From assembly GCF_000226115.1 (NCBI RefSeq), contig NC_016458.1, forward strand, positions 186,001-250,000: 64,000 bases of DNA, written 5' to 3'. The notes under the pieces were generated by a model, which was not told the DNA's origin, ran no database searches, and saw only the letters and a list, made by a program, of their open reading frames with translations. Position numbers and translations under genes: made by a program. Below, piece after piece: positions 1-11,515 of the stretch. Source of the DNA: Thermothielavioides terrestris NRRL 8126 (taxonomy: Eukaryota; Ascomycota; Sordariomycetes; Sordariales; Chaetomiaceae). Position 1 is the first letter of the stretch. Every line of letters starts with the position of its first letter.

Positions 1-1076
1 CTAGGTATCGACAGCCTATATAGCGCCTATATCTACTTATATATTAAGGCCTACGCTTAGCCCGACTATAAGGACTGAGAGGTTTGCCTTGACCTAGGCG
101 TTAGCTGTTTAATTATCGATAAGACCTTCCTAAGTACTCTCGAACATTCGATTAAGCGTTGTAATAGCTGTATTCGTAGTATTAGAAAGACTTCGCCTAC
201 CTAGTAGGCGACTTTCGTCATTTACTTACTAGGCATTATAGCCATTGGCCTAGTACTCCTCAAGTTCATTTAGTCCGCCTAGGTAGTAGATAAGCTATTT
301 GCTAACCTCCTGTTAGGAGTTGACTTCCTAGATCTGTATTAGGCCTCTATTGATTATAGTACGAAGGTCGCTAGCCTATATAGTATCCTAGGAGGATTTA
401 ATATACTATTTACTATATATACCTAGACTTTTCCCTATATACATAAGGTCAAGACTATATATGCTATCACCTTATAGCCTAAACAGGAAGCGTATATCGC
501 TATAGAATATAAGCCTCTCCTAATAGACTGATCTATAATGTTCAACGCTCGCTATTTTACTATACTAAATACCGTTGTCAACGCTAAGACCCCTAAGGTA
601 GTAGCTCTTAAGAACTCGACTAAAGGAGTTCTCACTATTTCGAAGCGCTATCCTATTGGCTATATCGAGGATATTAATAATAGCGGTTATATCGCCTATT
701 TCTAGAAGATAGCCTTTATAGCATTGACCGTAGTAACCGCTTTAACCGCTATATCGTCTATTACTATAAGCTCTAGTTTAGTTTAAACTGCTATTTAATA
801 TACTAGCCCTAGTATAGTAACTACGTTCGATATATATAGCTCGGTCTACGCTATCCTAGAAGATTCAGTACAACTTATAAGCGACGTTTTATCTTAATCG
901 ATAGTATCTTCTTAGGATTTGCTAGAGCTATCGACGCCTTATAGCGATATAGTATATTAGCTAGCTACTTTATCCAAATTTAGGACCTCTATTATATTAA
1001 TTAGTATACCTACTAAGCTAGCCTACTTAGCCTATATTACGCTAATCGATCGAGGATCCTAGTATCGAAGGCTATA

Positions 1077-1180
1077 CCAATAGGTATAATCTATGCCCTA
1101 AGCCTACGAGCCTAGATTCTACTAATAGGTACAATATACCTCCAATGCTTAAGGCTGACGGTTGTACCAATAGGTATAAT
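1077..1180 (+). repeat. Three-copy 45-bp tandem repeat inside the element
   Basis: The motif YCAATAGGTATAAT recurs at 1077, 1122 and 1167 in slightly different forms, so the period is exactly 45 bp, or 15 codons. It lies in the linker between the protease and RT regions. The unit would encode a YQQVQ-type peptide repeat if the TAG codons were originally CAG. The in-frame period suggests a repeat of the original polyprotein rather than later noise. Confidence 0.6.
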
Positions 1181-1639
1181 TCTAGACCCGAATTGCCGCC
1201 TAATGACTATAAGCCAGTAATGCCAAAGAAATACTCGACTCTAGGCCTTAAGATATCTACCGACTTACTAGAGATACTCACTTTAGAAGGCGTATATATA
1301 TATACTCTAGATCGTAAGTTGGTGTAGCGATTTATTAACATTGTCAACCGTTATCCTCGCCTATAGAAGGATAAGGGCTAAGTTGTTATAGACAAAGAGG
1401 ATATAATACAAGTACCTCTTATAGAAGGCTAGTAGTATTAGAAGATCTATACCCGCTAATACCCTCTAAGCACTTACGATTACGAAGTTCTCGACGCTAC
1501 TTTCGACGAATTATATCGGTAAAAGCGTTTTAAGTAGGCTATAAAGGCTACTCCTTTCGTGTACCTAGTTTTCGTTATTTAGTATACCTCTCGTAGTAAA
1601 ATCAAAGGCTATATTGTTATCGATTTATATGCTTTTATC

Positions 1640-2200
1640 AAGGTTATAGTACCTAACAACTACCCTTTGCCGCTTTAGTCGAACATTATCGTATATCTAT
1701 AAGGTAAGAAGTTCATTACTGTAATCGATGTAATATCCTTCTTCTACTAGTTTAATATATATCCTCTATACTACGACCGCTTTACCTTGATTAGCCCTCG
1801 TAGACTAGAGTAGCCGAAAGTATACCTAATAGGCTATTATAATACTTTAGCGTATATCTAGTGCTTTATAGATCAGTTGCTTTGCCTTTACGCCTCTTTC
1901 ATCTAAGTATTTATTAATGATATAATTATCTTTAATAATATAGCTAACAAGTACGCTAAGCATTTGGAGACTATCTTTAGCCTATTTAAAAAGAAGAATA
2001 TCTCTATTACACTAGCCAAATCCTATATCGTATATTTCAGTGTAGAGCTACTTAGTTTCTATATCGATAGATTTAGATTAACTAATACTAAGTACTATGT
2101 TGCCGCCTTTAGGAACCTCGCCTTTTTGAATAACCTAAAGGCTCTAGAACAGTATATCGGTGTATTAGGATTTCTATATTATCTAATCCTATACTATACG
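1640..2200 (+). pseudogene. Reverse transcriptase remnant with mutated catalytic motif
   Basis: The frame reads YDRFTLISP near 1770-1796, then FINDIIIF at 1910-1933, then a stop-free stretch to 2200. FINDIIIF aligns with the [YF]xDD catalytic box of Gypsy elements, but the first aspartate codon reads AAT. A G to A change at a TpG explains it, which is RIP acting on the opposite strand. Several in-frame TAG codons interrupt the domain. It is part of the chromovirus and not a host gene. Confidence 0.85.
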
Positions 2201-4723
2201 TAGCTTATCGAGCCTCTCTAAAATTATAAGATAGCGCTATTCGCGGAAGGCCAAGCTACTAGGCAAGTATAGAATAGCAACCCTAGTAAACGTGCCGCTT
2301 ATTGCGCTAGAACTTCCTTCGAACCTACGCTTACTAAGAAAGTCTTCTTCGAAGCTATCTAGGATACTATCTATAAGCTTGATCCGACTATTTTAGTCCA
2401 CTTTAACCCTAATAAGACCCTTTTCTTATAGATCGATAGATACCTAGAGCGTAGCTTCGACGTTATAGCTTTCTACCTTACCGACGGTTATAAATAGAAG
2501 CTTAGAACTGTCATTATATCTACTTAGGTTCGGCCTATTATATTCCTAAGCTAGTACTTTACTAGATAGGTACTCCGATATAGACCTTCCAAATAGGAAG
2601 TCGCCTACCTTGTTTAAGCAGTTAAAAAGCTATATATTATAATCTATTCGTTATATAAGCTAGTCGTTATCTTTATAGATTACACCTCTATAAAAAGCAT
2701 CGTCAACTAGACTATTTTAGATATATCATCTACTAAGCGAGCTAATCGTAGGCTTATCAACGCCTTTATCTATCTCTTATAGTATAACTTAGAGATCTAT
2801 TATCTCCTAGGCCGCCTAAATTTAGTACTAGATACGCTTAGCTATCTAAAGGCCCTATAGGACAACCTAGACTATAAGAACGGTTCCGTCGACGACGACG
2901 TAGTCCTCAACAATATCTGGTTCGCCTTCGTAGAAGCAAAGTTGGATAACGACCTTTAAGCTTGCTTTATAGCTATATATTCTTATAACGCTAAGTATAT
3001 AGCTATTATTAAAGATCTTACTGTCGAATTGGTCACTAAGGGCAATAGCAAAGTTTTCTCTTAGCCTAGCCTCCCATTTATCCTTATAGATAGCCTTCTC
3101 TATAACATTCGACTTAACGGATTACGCTTACTCTATATACCTTATAATATAATTTAAACTATCTTAGAAGCTACCTACGACGAGAAGTATTACTTCGGTA
3201 CTAAGCGAATATTATACGACTTACAAGGCGTATTAATAGTCTATAAAACCTATAATGTTAAGAAGTATATTAAATTGTACCTAAAGTACTAAGTCAATAC
3301 AATAGATCGTCGCTCTACACTAGGTAACTATTAACCAATTCGACTATCTAATACCTTGCTAATATACATTATCGCTATCAATTTTATTTTAGGCCTATCG
3401 AAGGTCTTAGCTACTAGTTCGCCTTAGCAGCTCCTAAATTACGACCATTTCGATAGCTTATTTACAGTATCTTATAAGTTATCAAAGTGTACTCTCCTTA
3501 TTCTAAGCAATTCTAGCTATTTAGCTTAAAAATAGGGGTATATTCTAATTTGCTAACTGCTTCTTAGCGACTAGGGTATACCTACTACAATTATCTCCGA
3601 CTACGATTGTAAATTTACTTTCGACCTTTAGTAAAGCGTTTAGAAGGGTCTAGGCACTAAGTTGCTAATAACAATATTCTATTACCTATAAGCGGATAGC
3701 CTTTTAGAGTATAAGAACTAGACTATAGAAATTACAATTCGCTTCTATATATTTAAGCGCTCTAAAGGCAATTAGCTAGATATTATTATACCTCTATAAT
3801 AGTACTTTAATAATACTTATACTAAAGCCGTTAAATCCTTATTTTATAAATAGCTCTTTAGCTTTAAACTTCCTAGACCTTTAGAAGCTCTTACAAACTA
3901 GGCTACTACTAAGCTAGCTACTATTCTAGCTCTACGAGATGCTCTACATTAGGATATTTAATTGAGTATAGACTTCGCTATAGTATACGCTAAGCGCTAT
4001 TACAATAGTAGATATCGCGATATTAAGTTCAATATAGGCGACAAGGTTTATTTATACCTATACTATAGTTACTATCTCCTAGGCAACCCGCCCTAGAAGT
4101 ACTTGCAATAGCGTGCTAGGCCTTTTCCAATTAAACGCTACGTTGGCCACCTAGTATATAAACTAGATCTCCTAGCTAATATAGGTATCTACCTAGTTGT
4201 TTCTGTTACTTACCTCCGTCTAGCTCCTTAGGAAGAGGATCTATTTAGCTACAACACGTCGCCTCTTAGCCTAATTGTCGACTCTTAATCGGACTACTCC
4301 TCTAATAACAACGAATTAGGTAATAAATATAAGGTTAATATAATCCTTAACTATAAGGTTATATACAAAGGCCTTAAATACCTAATCAAATAGACTAGCT
4401 ATAGCTAAGAAGAGAGCGTCTAGAAGACTATATACAAGCTACGCTATATATAGTGCCTAATCAACGAATACTAGGCTCGTAAAGGCGATTATCTAGATCG
4501 CCTAGTCTCTCGAAAGGAGCCTCCTATACCTAATTAGGCACCTTAACCGGCCTATAAGCGTAGCTAGCCTTGTAAGAACCTTATTCCCACTAGCAATAAC
4601 AAAATATAGAAGAAGTCAGTTAATCGCTATCTAGATTAATCTAGCACTACGCTTCTAACCCTATATCGTAGTACTCGATTGAAGGGTATTTAACGATATA
4701 TAGGATCTAGATAGGTAAGGCAA

Positions 4724-5030
4724 TGAGGGCATTGCCGTTTTTTCCTATAGGCCTGGACTTGATATAGGGTAGGAGGAACAGGGAGGTCATGTGACCTATA
4801 TGTCTATATACGTAGATTAGATAAGGGTGCCCCACGCCCCGCGTTACAGACTTTGCAACGCTAGGCCCGATTGGGTAGGCGGGGTGCGCACACGTGCTCT
4901 GCCCTATAGGCACGTATTTCTTAGTGCACCGCCGCCTAGATCTTCGATCTACCACCATCATCAATCTACATCTTATTATTCTACGCATCTACGGCACTTC
5001 TCCGTATTAGGTATATAGGCTAGAGAGTAT
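4724..5030 (+). repeat. Probable 3' LTR of the chromovirus
   Basis: After the chromodomain remnant and a short purine-rich stretch near 4711-4722, a block beginning TGAGGGCATTGCCG has clearly higher GC content and fewer TA steps than the rest of the element. It is non-coding in all frames. Position, TG start and composition fit a 3' LTR. The right boundary is uncertain because a terminal CA would have been mutated by RIP, and the 5' LTR is not in the window for comparison. Confidence 0.55.
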
Positions 5031-5290
5031 AGAAAAGAGGTAAAAGCAATCTTCTAAGTAGAAAATCATTTTTAGAGAAAATAATCTTTAAACTAGAAAA
5101 AAAGCTTAACTTTAAAATCTTCCTATAGATTTAAGATAAATATAATAAAAACTAGTATAGTGATTATTTTACTATTAAATATATAATCTATCTAAGTAGT
5201 TCTTATATTATATAGTGATTTTTACTCTATGATAGTAGTAGTAATCCTTTTTATAGTATAAAGTATATTGTAAACTAGAAAACTATTTTA
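5031..5290. other. Very AT-rich non-coding tail
   Basis: About 260 bp of A/T-dominated sequence with no ORF. Short repeats such as TAGTGATTWTT occur twice (about 5157 and 5214). It is probably a second RIP-mutated repeat or the flank of the chromovirus. The composition changes abruptly to GC-rich at about 5300-5340. I see no gene. Confidence 0.5.
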
Positions 5291-5512
5291 GCTCAAGGAA
5301 ACTGTAACAGAGATTATTTTGCCACCCCCCCCTAGCGCGCTAAGGTACCTACACGATATGTTTGGTTCGCACGGACGTTCAGGTACGACGGATACATCCA
5401 TACCACAGGACGGATACCGATACCGATCCGATCTTTGGGCCAACCCTGCGCAGCGGTGGGGGTGCACTGACAACCTGGAAGTTACCAAGGTACCCGACAC
5501 TACCAACTCAGC

Positions 5513-5690
5513 CCTGAGGTACCCGAGGGCAGAAGGAAGAGTGTGGATTTTCGCAGCCCTCTGGTTCTTTCAGACAATTTTTCGCAGCCCTCTGTTCTAA
5601 CAGAACATTTTCCCAACTGATAAAGAAGCTGACTGAAAGAACAGAGGGCTGCGAAATATCCCGACTTTTCCTTCTACCCTCGGGTCCCCT
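5513..5690. repeat. Inverted-repeat (hairpin or MITE-like) element
   Basis: The left arm (5521-5573) and right arm (5631-5685) are inverted copies over about 55 bp, including CCCGAGGG, AGAAGGAA and CGCAGCCCTCTG blocks. The CGCAGCCCTCTG block also occurs a second time in direct orientation at 5583, just inside the left arm. The spacer is about 57 bp. I could not see a convincing target-site duplication, so transposition is an inference. It has no coding potential of its own. Confidence 0.55.
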
Positions 5691-6279
5691 CCAAAGAAAG
5701 CCAGGCAAGAATGTGATGGTTACCGATGTTCACGGAATAATCTGTACCTTTCTTATTCCCTGTGGATTCTTGCAAGTTAACATTGAAAGGACGGAATACC
5801 TGGGAGTTATTTTTTCCGCTATACAGAACTCTTGTACCTCGCTGACAAGGCATTTACGACTGTGAAGCTGGGAGCAAAGTTGACCGATTTATGTATTCCA
5901 TAGCAACTGCAAAACCGGTGGGTGCAGTGCTTCTTCTGACCGAAATACCGGAAGTCCCAAACGCCCCAACCCGCTAGATGAATCCGAACCGTAAGATACC
6001 AACCCAAAATAGTGTACAAGACAAAAAGACAAGTCCCAAATGTGCCAAGCCGATTGATGAACCTGATCCCATATGCCTTGATGGCGCCAACCAACGACTG
6101 ATGCACATAGTCAATTAACAGACCCGGAGGTGACCAATCTCCGTTGTGCATGCGTTGTTGTCGAACTGCTGAACACAACAAGGCAAGTCCAGAGGAATCA
6201 GTTGAACAGCTTGTATCCGGGAACGGTCTTGCCACCCTGGCTGCGGTGACGCTTCGCACGCTCTAGTGAACCCGGAGTC
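5691..6279. other. Intergenic between hairpin and zinc-finger gene
   Basis: One minus-strand ORF (5819-6259, 146 codons) spans most of this stretch. Its translation resembles no family I know, and its amino-acid make-up and lack of a clear translation context do not persuade me. The segment probably includes the 3' UTR of the zinc-finger gene. I see nothing else in it. Confidence 0.4.
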
Positions 6280-6753
6280 TTAGTCTCGAGCTTCTATAAC
6301 GAATGGTGGAGAGTGGGTGACCAAGTCGTGAGGGCCAAACTTACGGAACTGGTCAACCGCTTGGCGGATCAGCTCTCCATGTTTGCTGAGCAGGTGGGTG
6401 CCCAGCGAGTCGGCACGCCAGTAGGCGTGATCGCAGCCGTCGATGAAACACTTGAACGCAGTGGGAGCGTCGTGTTTCTTCTTGTGAAAGGCCTGGGATC
6501 CCTTGTCCAAGAACGCCTGGCCGCAGTGCTCGCACACATTGTCCCCGGGATGGTCCTCAGCGATGTGGTCCCTTGGCACCGATTAAGGTTTGTCAGCCAC
6601 TACGTCAGAGCGAAACCCCGTCATCTGTACTAGCGAGGGGGGTGGGGGGTGCCGATTTCTTGGCGCCACTTACCGGAGCTCCTCAGCCGTCTCGAACTGC
6701 TTGGCGCAGTTCCAGAACCTGCACTTGATAATTTCATTCTCGTGGTCTGCCAT
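6280..6753 (-). CDS. Small protein with three C2H2 zinc fingers
   Basis: Two exons on the minus strand, 6753-6674 and 6571-6280, joined by GTAAGT (rc 6668-6673) and a CCAAG acceptor, give 123 residues. The splice completes finger 1, with the cysteine pair KCRFWNC in exon 1 and the histidines of RDHIAEDH in exon 2. Finger 2 is CEHCGQAF ending HKKKH. Finger 3 is CFIDGCDHAYW ending HLLSKH. Little lies outside the fingers. The start follows a CAAA context, and an AT-rich TATA-like run lies at 6923-6942. Such fingers usually bind nucleic acid, but no target is visible. The exon junction is strongly supported because it restores a canonical finger. Confidence 0.8.
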
Positions 6754-7424
6754 TTTTGCTTGATGTTGTCGATGCTTTGAGATGATGTTGAGATAAAATC
6801 GTTGGCGCGGTCTCGCAGTACCCGTGGATTGCAGGATTTGTTGCGTGCAAATCGATTTTGTGGGAGGAAGCGCGCAGTGAAAAGCGCGTGGTCGGCGTTC
6901 GTAATTACAAGAACTCTGAACCTTACATATATATATTACAGGGGTTAGGGTTGAATGAACAGCCAAGCTTCACTGTGGGTCCACCCCAATGCCTTTCCAG
7001 GTTGGGAGGCGTGTCGACCGCATTTTATGTCCGGCTTTGAGCCGCTGTGTTCGCTGCTCGATGTTTGCTATCCACTGTCATCCTGCACCGCGGCGGATTG
7101 TCAAACCACGAGTTCCGCCGTGCATCGGCCACTCAGTCAACGGCGTCTTGCCAAGCGACAAGCACCCCAAGCACCAAGTGTTGGCACAAACAAACTTACG
7201 GAATAGACGGCCGCCATCTGCTTGAAGTTCCGCATTCCGATTGACCGAGACTATCGTCGACCGTTCGCTCCAGGGTCGCACAGCCTCTCCCAACTCGAAT
7301 TCTGTCCCCGATGGCCACGGCGCCGGCTCGTAACCGGTCCAAGCTTCCTTGACATTATCCCAAGACTCCGATCAACCAGTCCGGCTTGGTGCGCAGCCCC
7401 GGACGGCGGCCTGAGGTCGGCTTG
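6754..7424. promoter_or_regulatory. Divergent promoter region, zinc-finger gene / AVT transporter
   Basis: This spacer separates the zinc-finger start (6753, minus) from the transporter start (7425, plus). It contains an ATATATATA run (6923-6942) correctly placed for the zinc-finger gene. ORFs here overlap one another in several frames and look random. There is no recognised RNA gene or repeat. Confidence 0.4.
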
Positions 7425-9337
7425 ATGACGGGCTACTCGACGGTGGCATCTGCCAGTGCGTCGGGAACCGTCGCCGACGTCGCCATGGCGCAGTGTGTAC
7501 CCCCGGGCCGACGGCCGCAAATATCCTCTTCGTATCCCTCTGGTTGCTAATATGCTATCCATCGTTGCAGTCAACGCCGAACCCGAAGCCCCAAGGTGGC
7601 CGGTGGGCACGCCTCGATGATGAGCAGCAACATCAACCTGCTGAACACGAGTATGGTCTCGATGCCCGGAACGCGCCGCGTGAGAGCGCTGCTAACCGGC
7701 TGTTGCAGTCATCGGTGCTGGAACGCTTGCCATGCCCTTGGCCATGTCCCACTTCGGTGCCATGCTCGGGGTTTTCCTGATCCTGTGGTGCGGCCTCACC
7801 TCGGCCTTTGGACTCTACCTCCAGGCGCGCTGCGCTCGCTACCTCGACAGGGGATCGTCTTCCTTCTTCGCGCTCTCGCAGATCACGTACCCGAATGCTG
7901 CTGTGGTCTTTGATGCGGCCATTGCCATCAAGTGCTTTGGAGTCGGCGTCTCGTACATGATTATTATCGGCGATCTCATGCCGGGCGTAGCTGAAGCCTT
8001 CGGCAGCGCAGACATGGGGTGGCCCTTCCTGGACGACCGCAAGTTCTGGATCACCGCCTTCTTCCTGCTCTTCATCATACCACTGAGCTTTCCGAGGAGG
8101 CTAGATTCGCTCAAGTACACAAGCGTGGTGGCCCTGCTTGCGATCGGCTATCTCATCATCCTCGTAGTCTACCACTTTAGCGTGGACGAGCTTCCGAACA
8201 AGGGAAATATTCGCGTCATCACCTGGGAGGGGCCCGTGGCTGCGCTGAGTAGCTTGCCCGTTGTTATTTTCGCCTACACCTGCCATCAAAACGTCGGTGC
8301 CCCCATTCCTCCACACCTTGTTCGCCGCCCGCGCCCTGCTAATTCTCACCAGATGTTCTCCATCCTGAATGAGATCAAGGACAACTCACCCGGCAGCATC
8401 GTCGCCGTCATCGGCACTAGCATTGGCACTGCCGCCTCCGTCTACATCCTGGTCGCCATCACCGGCTATCTCACCTTCGGCAGCGACGTGAAGGGAAACA
8501 TCGTCGGCATGTGTAAGTGGCGCTTCCGCCGGCCCCCCCGCCCTTTTTTGAATCGCGCCGTCACTAACAACCCCCATCATCTCCGCAGACCCCCCGTCTG
8601 TTGCCTCGACCATCGCCAAGGCTGCCATAGTCGCCCTGGTGACCTTCAGCATCCCTCTCCAGATCCACCCCTGCCGCGCATCCATCGACGCGGTGCTGCG
8701 CTGGCGCCCCATCAGCAGCCAGCGGCCGCAGAGTGTGTTGAGCGCCGCCTCGGGCAGCCAACCTCTGCTGCCGTCCAGCAGCGCGCCCGCCCTCGTCGAC
8801 AGCCACGGCGCCCCCGTCGTGGCCATGTCGGAGCTGCGCTTCGCCCTCATCACCAGCGGCATCCTTGCCCTGAGCTACCTCACCGCGCTGAACGTGTCCA
8901 GCCTCGACCGCGTGCTCGCCTACGTCGGCAGCACCGGCTCGACCGCCATCTCCTTCATCCTGCCCGGCCTGTTCTACTACAAGATCAGCGACCCGGACAG
9001 CATCTACCACCAGCGTCTGTCCAAGGAGGACGACGACGTCGACTTGGATGCCGACAGCGACGACGACGCTGGCGGCGGTGTCCTGGACCGCGACGACGAC
9101 GACGAGCCCGGCCTGCGCGGCAGCGTCGCCAGCCTGCGGTCGGTGCGGTCGGGCGCGAGCGCGGCCAGCTCGCGCTCGCGCTCGTCGCGCTGGCGCTGGC
9201 GCTGGCGGAGGAAGTGGCGCTGGGACCTGGAGCACCTCGAGACCGGCCTGCTGCGGAGGCTGTCGCTTTGCCTGTCCGTGTACGGCGTGTGTGTCATGTG
9301 CGTGTGCCTGGTCATGAATTCGGTTTTTGCGCATTGA
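7425..9337 (+). CDS. AVT-type vacuolar amino-acid transporter (AAAP/SLC38 family)
   Basis: Five exons: 7425-7492, 7571-7650, 7709-8292, 8353-8512 and 8589-9337, giving 546 residues. The intron at 7651-7708 joins the family signature INLLNTIIGAGTLAMP, which begins the first membrane segment. About ten to eleven hydrophobic segments follow, ending just before the stop. Family members move neutral amino acids across the vacuolar or plasma membrane with protons or sodium. A highly acidic serine/aspartate loop and an Arg/Trp-rich stretch (about residues 440-520) precede the last segments, and this hydrophilic insert is the variable part. The intron at 8293-8352 is 60 nt, stop-free and in frame, with an atypical GTCGGT donor. 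The splice at 8513-8588 is canonical GTAAGT. Substrate is not predictable from sequence. Confidence 0.88.
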
Positions 9338-10386
9338 AGAAAGACAAGAGTTGAGAGCTGGCGGAGAAGAGTCGGGGAGAGATGGAGAAGAGAGACGGGT
9401 TAGATGGCAGAACTTTTGATTTGATGATTTGACTTATATCTGTGGTTCCGCTTGAATGGCGCATAGCCTGACATGTTACTAGACATTATTTCACAGTTAC
9501 ATCATTTGGGATTTGGGGGGAGGTGGGGTGGGAGAGGAACGGGGGAGGACCAGGGACTGGGTGGACTTACTCTGCGGCGTCTGGCGTTCAGGCGGAGTAT
9601 CTGGGATCTGGAAAGACTTTCTCCAGTTACCTAGCTTAGACATGACACATTTAACACAAGAACTCTCCGCTAGCTAGGGAGTAATGTCAACCTACCTGAT
9701 GAGAACATCTGATCTTGCTCCCAGCCCGCCGGTACCCCATCCTGTGCTGACACTTTCAGCTGGCTCAGCCATTCTATGAAAGGAGTCAGGCAGCCCAGGT
9801 TTGCTCCGAGAGGACACATCACGGGGAAACAATAGCGGAAACGTGCACCACAGGAGGTCATTGTTTGAGTCCTTGCTTGCCTGCTGTGTCCCATTCCCAT
9901 AAAGCAGTTTGCTCCGGCGAGGTCAGCATCAGGAAGAGTAATCAGTGGAGGCAAATCTGTTTTCGACAGCAGACGTCCACAAGCTTACGCGAAGCAGATA
10001 GCTGGGCTGAAGCTCCAAGGGGCGGTGTTTAACGCAGGTTTCAGTAACACAAGGTATGTGCAGAACGTTTTGTCGACCTCCGTGCTCAACCTGATTCTGG
10101 GCAACGGCCAGACCGCCACTGAGATTCCTGACTCGTCCAAGTAGCATATGTGTTCTGGATGGGCAGAATATTGCAATCCGATTCGCTTCGGTGGCGTTCG
10201 ACTCGATACGCCGCTATCGTACAGCAGTCCAGATGTCTACCTCGCCAAAAACGCCTTGTAAATGCCGTCCTCGATCGTGTCCCGATACACAACGAGAGCG
10301 AAACGAAGCCCTCATGGGAGTCTAATGGGGAACAAATTTAAATATACAACATTGTCGGTTTATTTTCCGTCTGAAAGACGTCCTCG
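9338..10386. other. Intergenic, no gene seen
   Basis: The 3' flank of the transporter and, from the other side, the 3' flank of MRPS16. ORFs on the minus strand at 9670-10292 are short, overlap in different frames and resemble no family. There is no tRNA or repeat. Confidence 0.5.
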
Positions 10387-10952
10387 TCACGCCTTGTCGG
10401 CTTGCGGCAGCATCTTGGGACTCGCGGTGGCGCCTGGCCGGGGCTTGGGCGGGAGGATGCCGAGCTGTGCAAGCGGGCGGTAGCAGCCTGGTTAGCGCCG
10501 TCGTCTTCGTCTTCTTCTTCTTCTTCTTCTTATCTCGCACAGCACATCACATTCGAAGGGTCCAGATGCGCGGAAGTCGGGCGCGCGTGGGGTGTGACAT
10601 GCAGGGACGGGGCCAGGGCCGTACCATGGATAATAACCTCCACACGGGGTCTGTCGGCTGAGCGCCCACGCCGATCCAGTATTTTGCCCGCGTCGTGTCT
10701 AGCTTGATGTCCTTGTGCAGCTTGCCGGACTCGTCGTAGGGGTCTTTCTTGGGGATCGGGTCGTAAGTGCCGATGACCTCGATCGGCCGGCTGTTGCGCG
10801 CAGAGCTGTGGGAAGGGGAGAGGGAGTTAGAGAGAGGGAGGGGTCAGGTCTCGGCGCGGGCGGTGGGCTGCTTACCGGGCTTGGGCGACGACGATGTTGT
10901 AGAAGGGCGCGTTGGTGCGCCCGAAGCGTGCCAGTCTGATCTTGACCACCAT
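10387..10952 (-). CDS. MRPS16: Mitochondrial small-subunit ribosomal protein bS16m
   Basis: Three exons on the minus strand, 10952-10876, 10805-10625 and 10464-10387, encode 111 residues, the usual size for bS16. Exon 1 starts MVVKIRLARFGRTNAPFYNI, the conserved N-terminus. Exon 2 carries the S16 core with RPIEVIGTYDP and the segment KYWIGVGAQPTD. Exon 3 is a short basic and proline-rich tail. Splice junctions are GTAAGC/CACAG and GTACGG/CACAG, and intron 2 has a GCTAACC branch site and a GAA-repeat tract. bS16 binds 16S-type rRNA in the mitoribosome small subunit. The basic N-terminus can act as an import signal. The gene is divergent from NNR1. Confidence 0.93.
10504..10531. repeat. (CTT)n microsatellite in MRPS16 intron 2
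   Basis: About nine CTT units, read as GAA on the coding strand, lie upstream of the intron 2 acceptor region. Confidence 0.85.
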
Positions 10953-11515
10953 CTTCGACAAGTGGGTTGGGCCCGGTAGATTCGTCGTCGTTCCACGGGT
11001 GCTTGCGATGGACCAGATGCGGTTTCGATATCCATGTGCACAGACCAGCTGCTGGAAATTTTGGGCCCTTGTCAGACTTCATTGACGAGCCAACCAATCA
11101 CTGAGCTGGTGGAAGTGCCATTTGTGTCCGGGAGGGGCTTAGTCACGCGACTTGCAGCACACCAGGCCCAGGGGCGGCAGTCACAGGCGAGTTCCATCAG
11201 GATCCCGAAGAAGGTGATGTCAATTGACTGTGTTCCCCTCCTTTGAAGCCCGCAATATTCCAGGTAATTCGTATATTATTGAGGACCGCCATTGCCGTCC
11301 CTTCTCGATTCATTCCATTCCATTCCTGGTCAGCTCTTTCGTTGAAAGTAGTGAAAAGACACAACCATCCTCACGTCCATTTGTACCCCACACTGTGTGT
11401 TGCTTCAATGGCGCTGAAGGTGTGTTGAGGTTCTCTCCCCAAACCTTCAGTATCCAGTGCCTGGCGGCAGCCAGACTAGGTGCTGGGCTCCAGTGTGTTG
11501 TGGCTGCCGTCGATT
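10953..11515. promoter_or_regulatory. Shared divergent promoter MRPS16 / NNR1
   Basis: 563 bp between two divergent start codons, both for mitochondrion-linked proteins. The ORF at 11224-11568 on the plus strand overlaps the NNR1 start in another frame and is not convincing. There is no clear TATA box. Confidence 0.45.

Larger units (their letters stand above)
1..5030 (+). mobile_element. RIP-degenerated Ty3/Gypsy chromovirus, 5' end outside window
   Basis: Reading through the many in-frame TAG and TAA codons on the plus strand gives the order of a chromovirus pol. A retropepsin tail (LLGVDFLD, 307-333) is followed by reverse transcriptase (about 1640-2200), RNase H (about 2390-2860, ending in a YLLGRLNLVLDTLS motif), integrase core (about 3370-3900, with IISDYDCKF), a C-terminal integrase segment (NIGDKVYL, about 4040) and a chromodomain (about 4330-4400). 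Stops fall mostly where CAG, CAA or TGG would be expected. TpA is very frequent while CpG is kept, which fits RIP rather than CpG decay. Gag and the 5' LTR lie upstream of the window. The copy cannot be active. The family assignment rests on domain order and motifs. Confidence 0.9.

Noticed and set aside
5819..6259. 146-codon minus-strand ORF next to the zinc-finger gene
   Set aside because: It has a partly hydrophobic translation but no recognisable family and unremarkable start context. It is treated as 3' flank of the zinc-finger gene.
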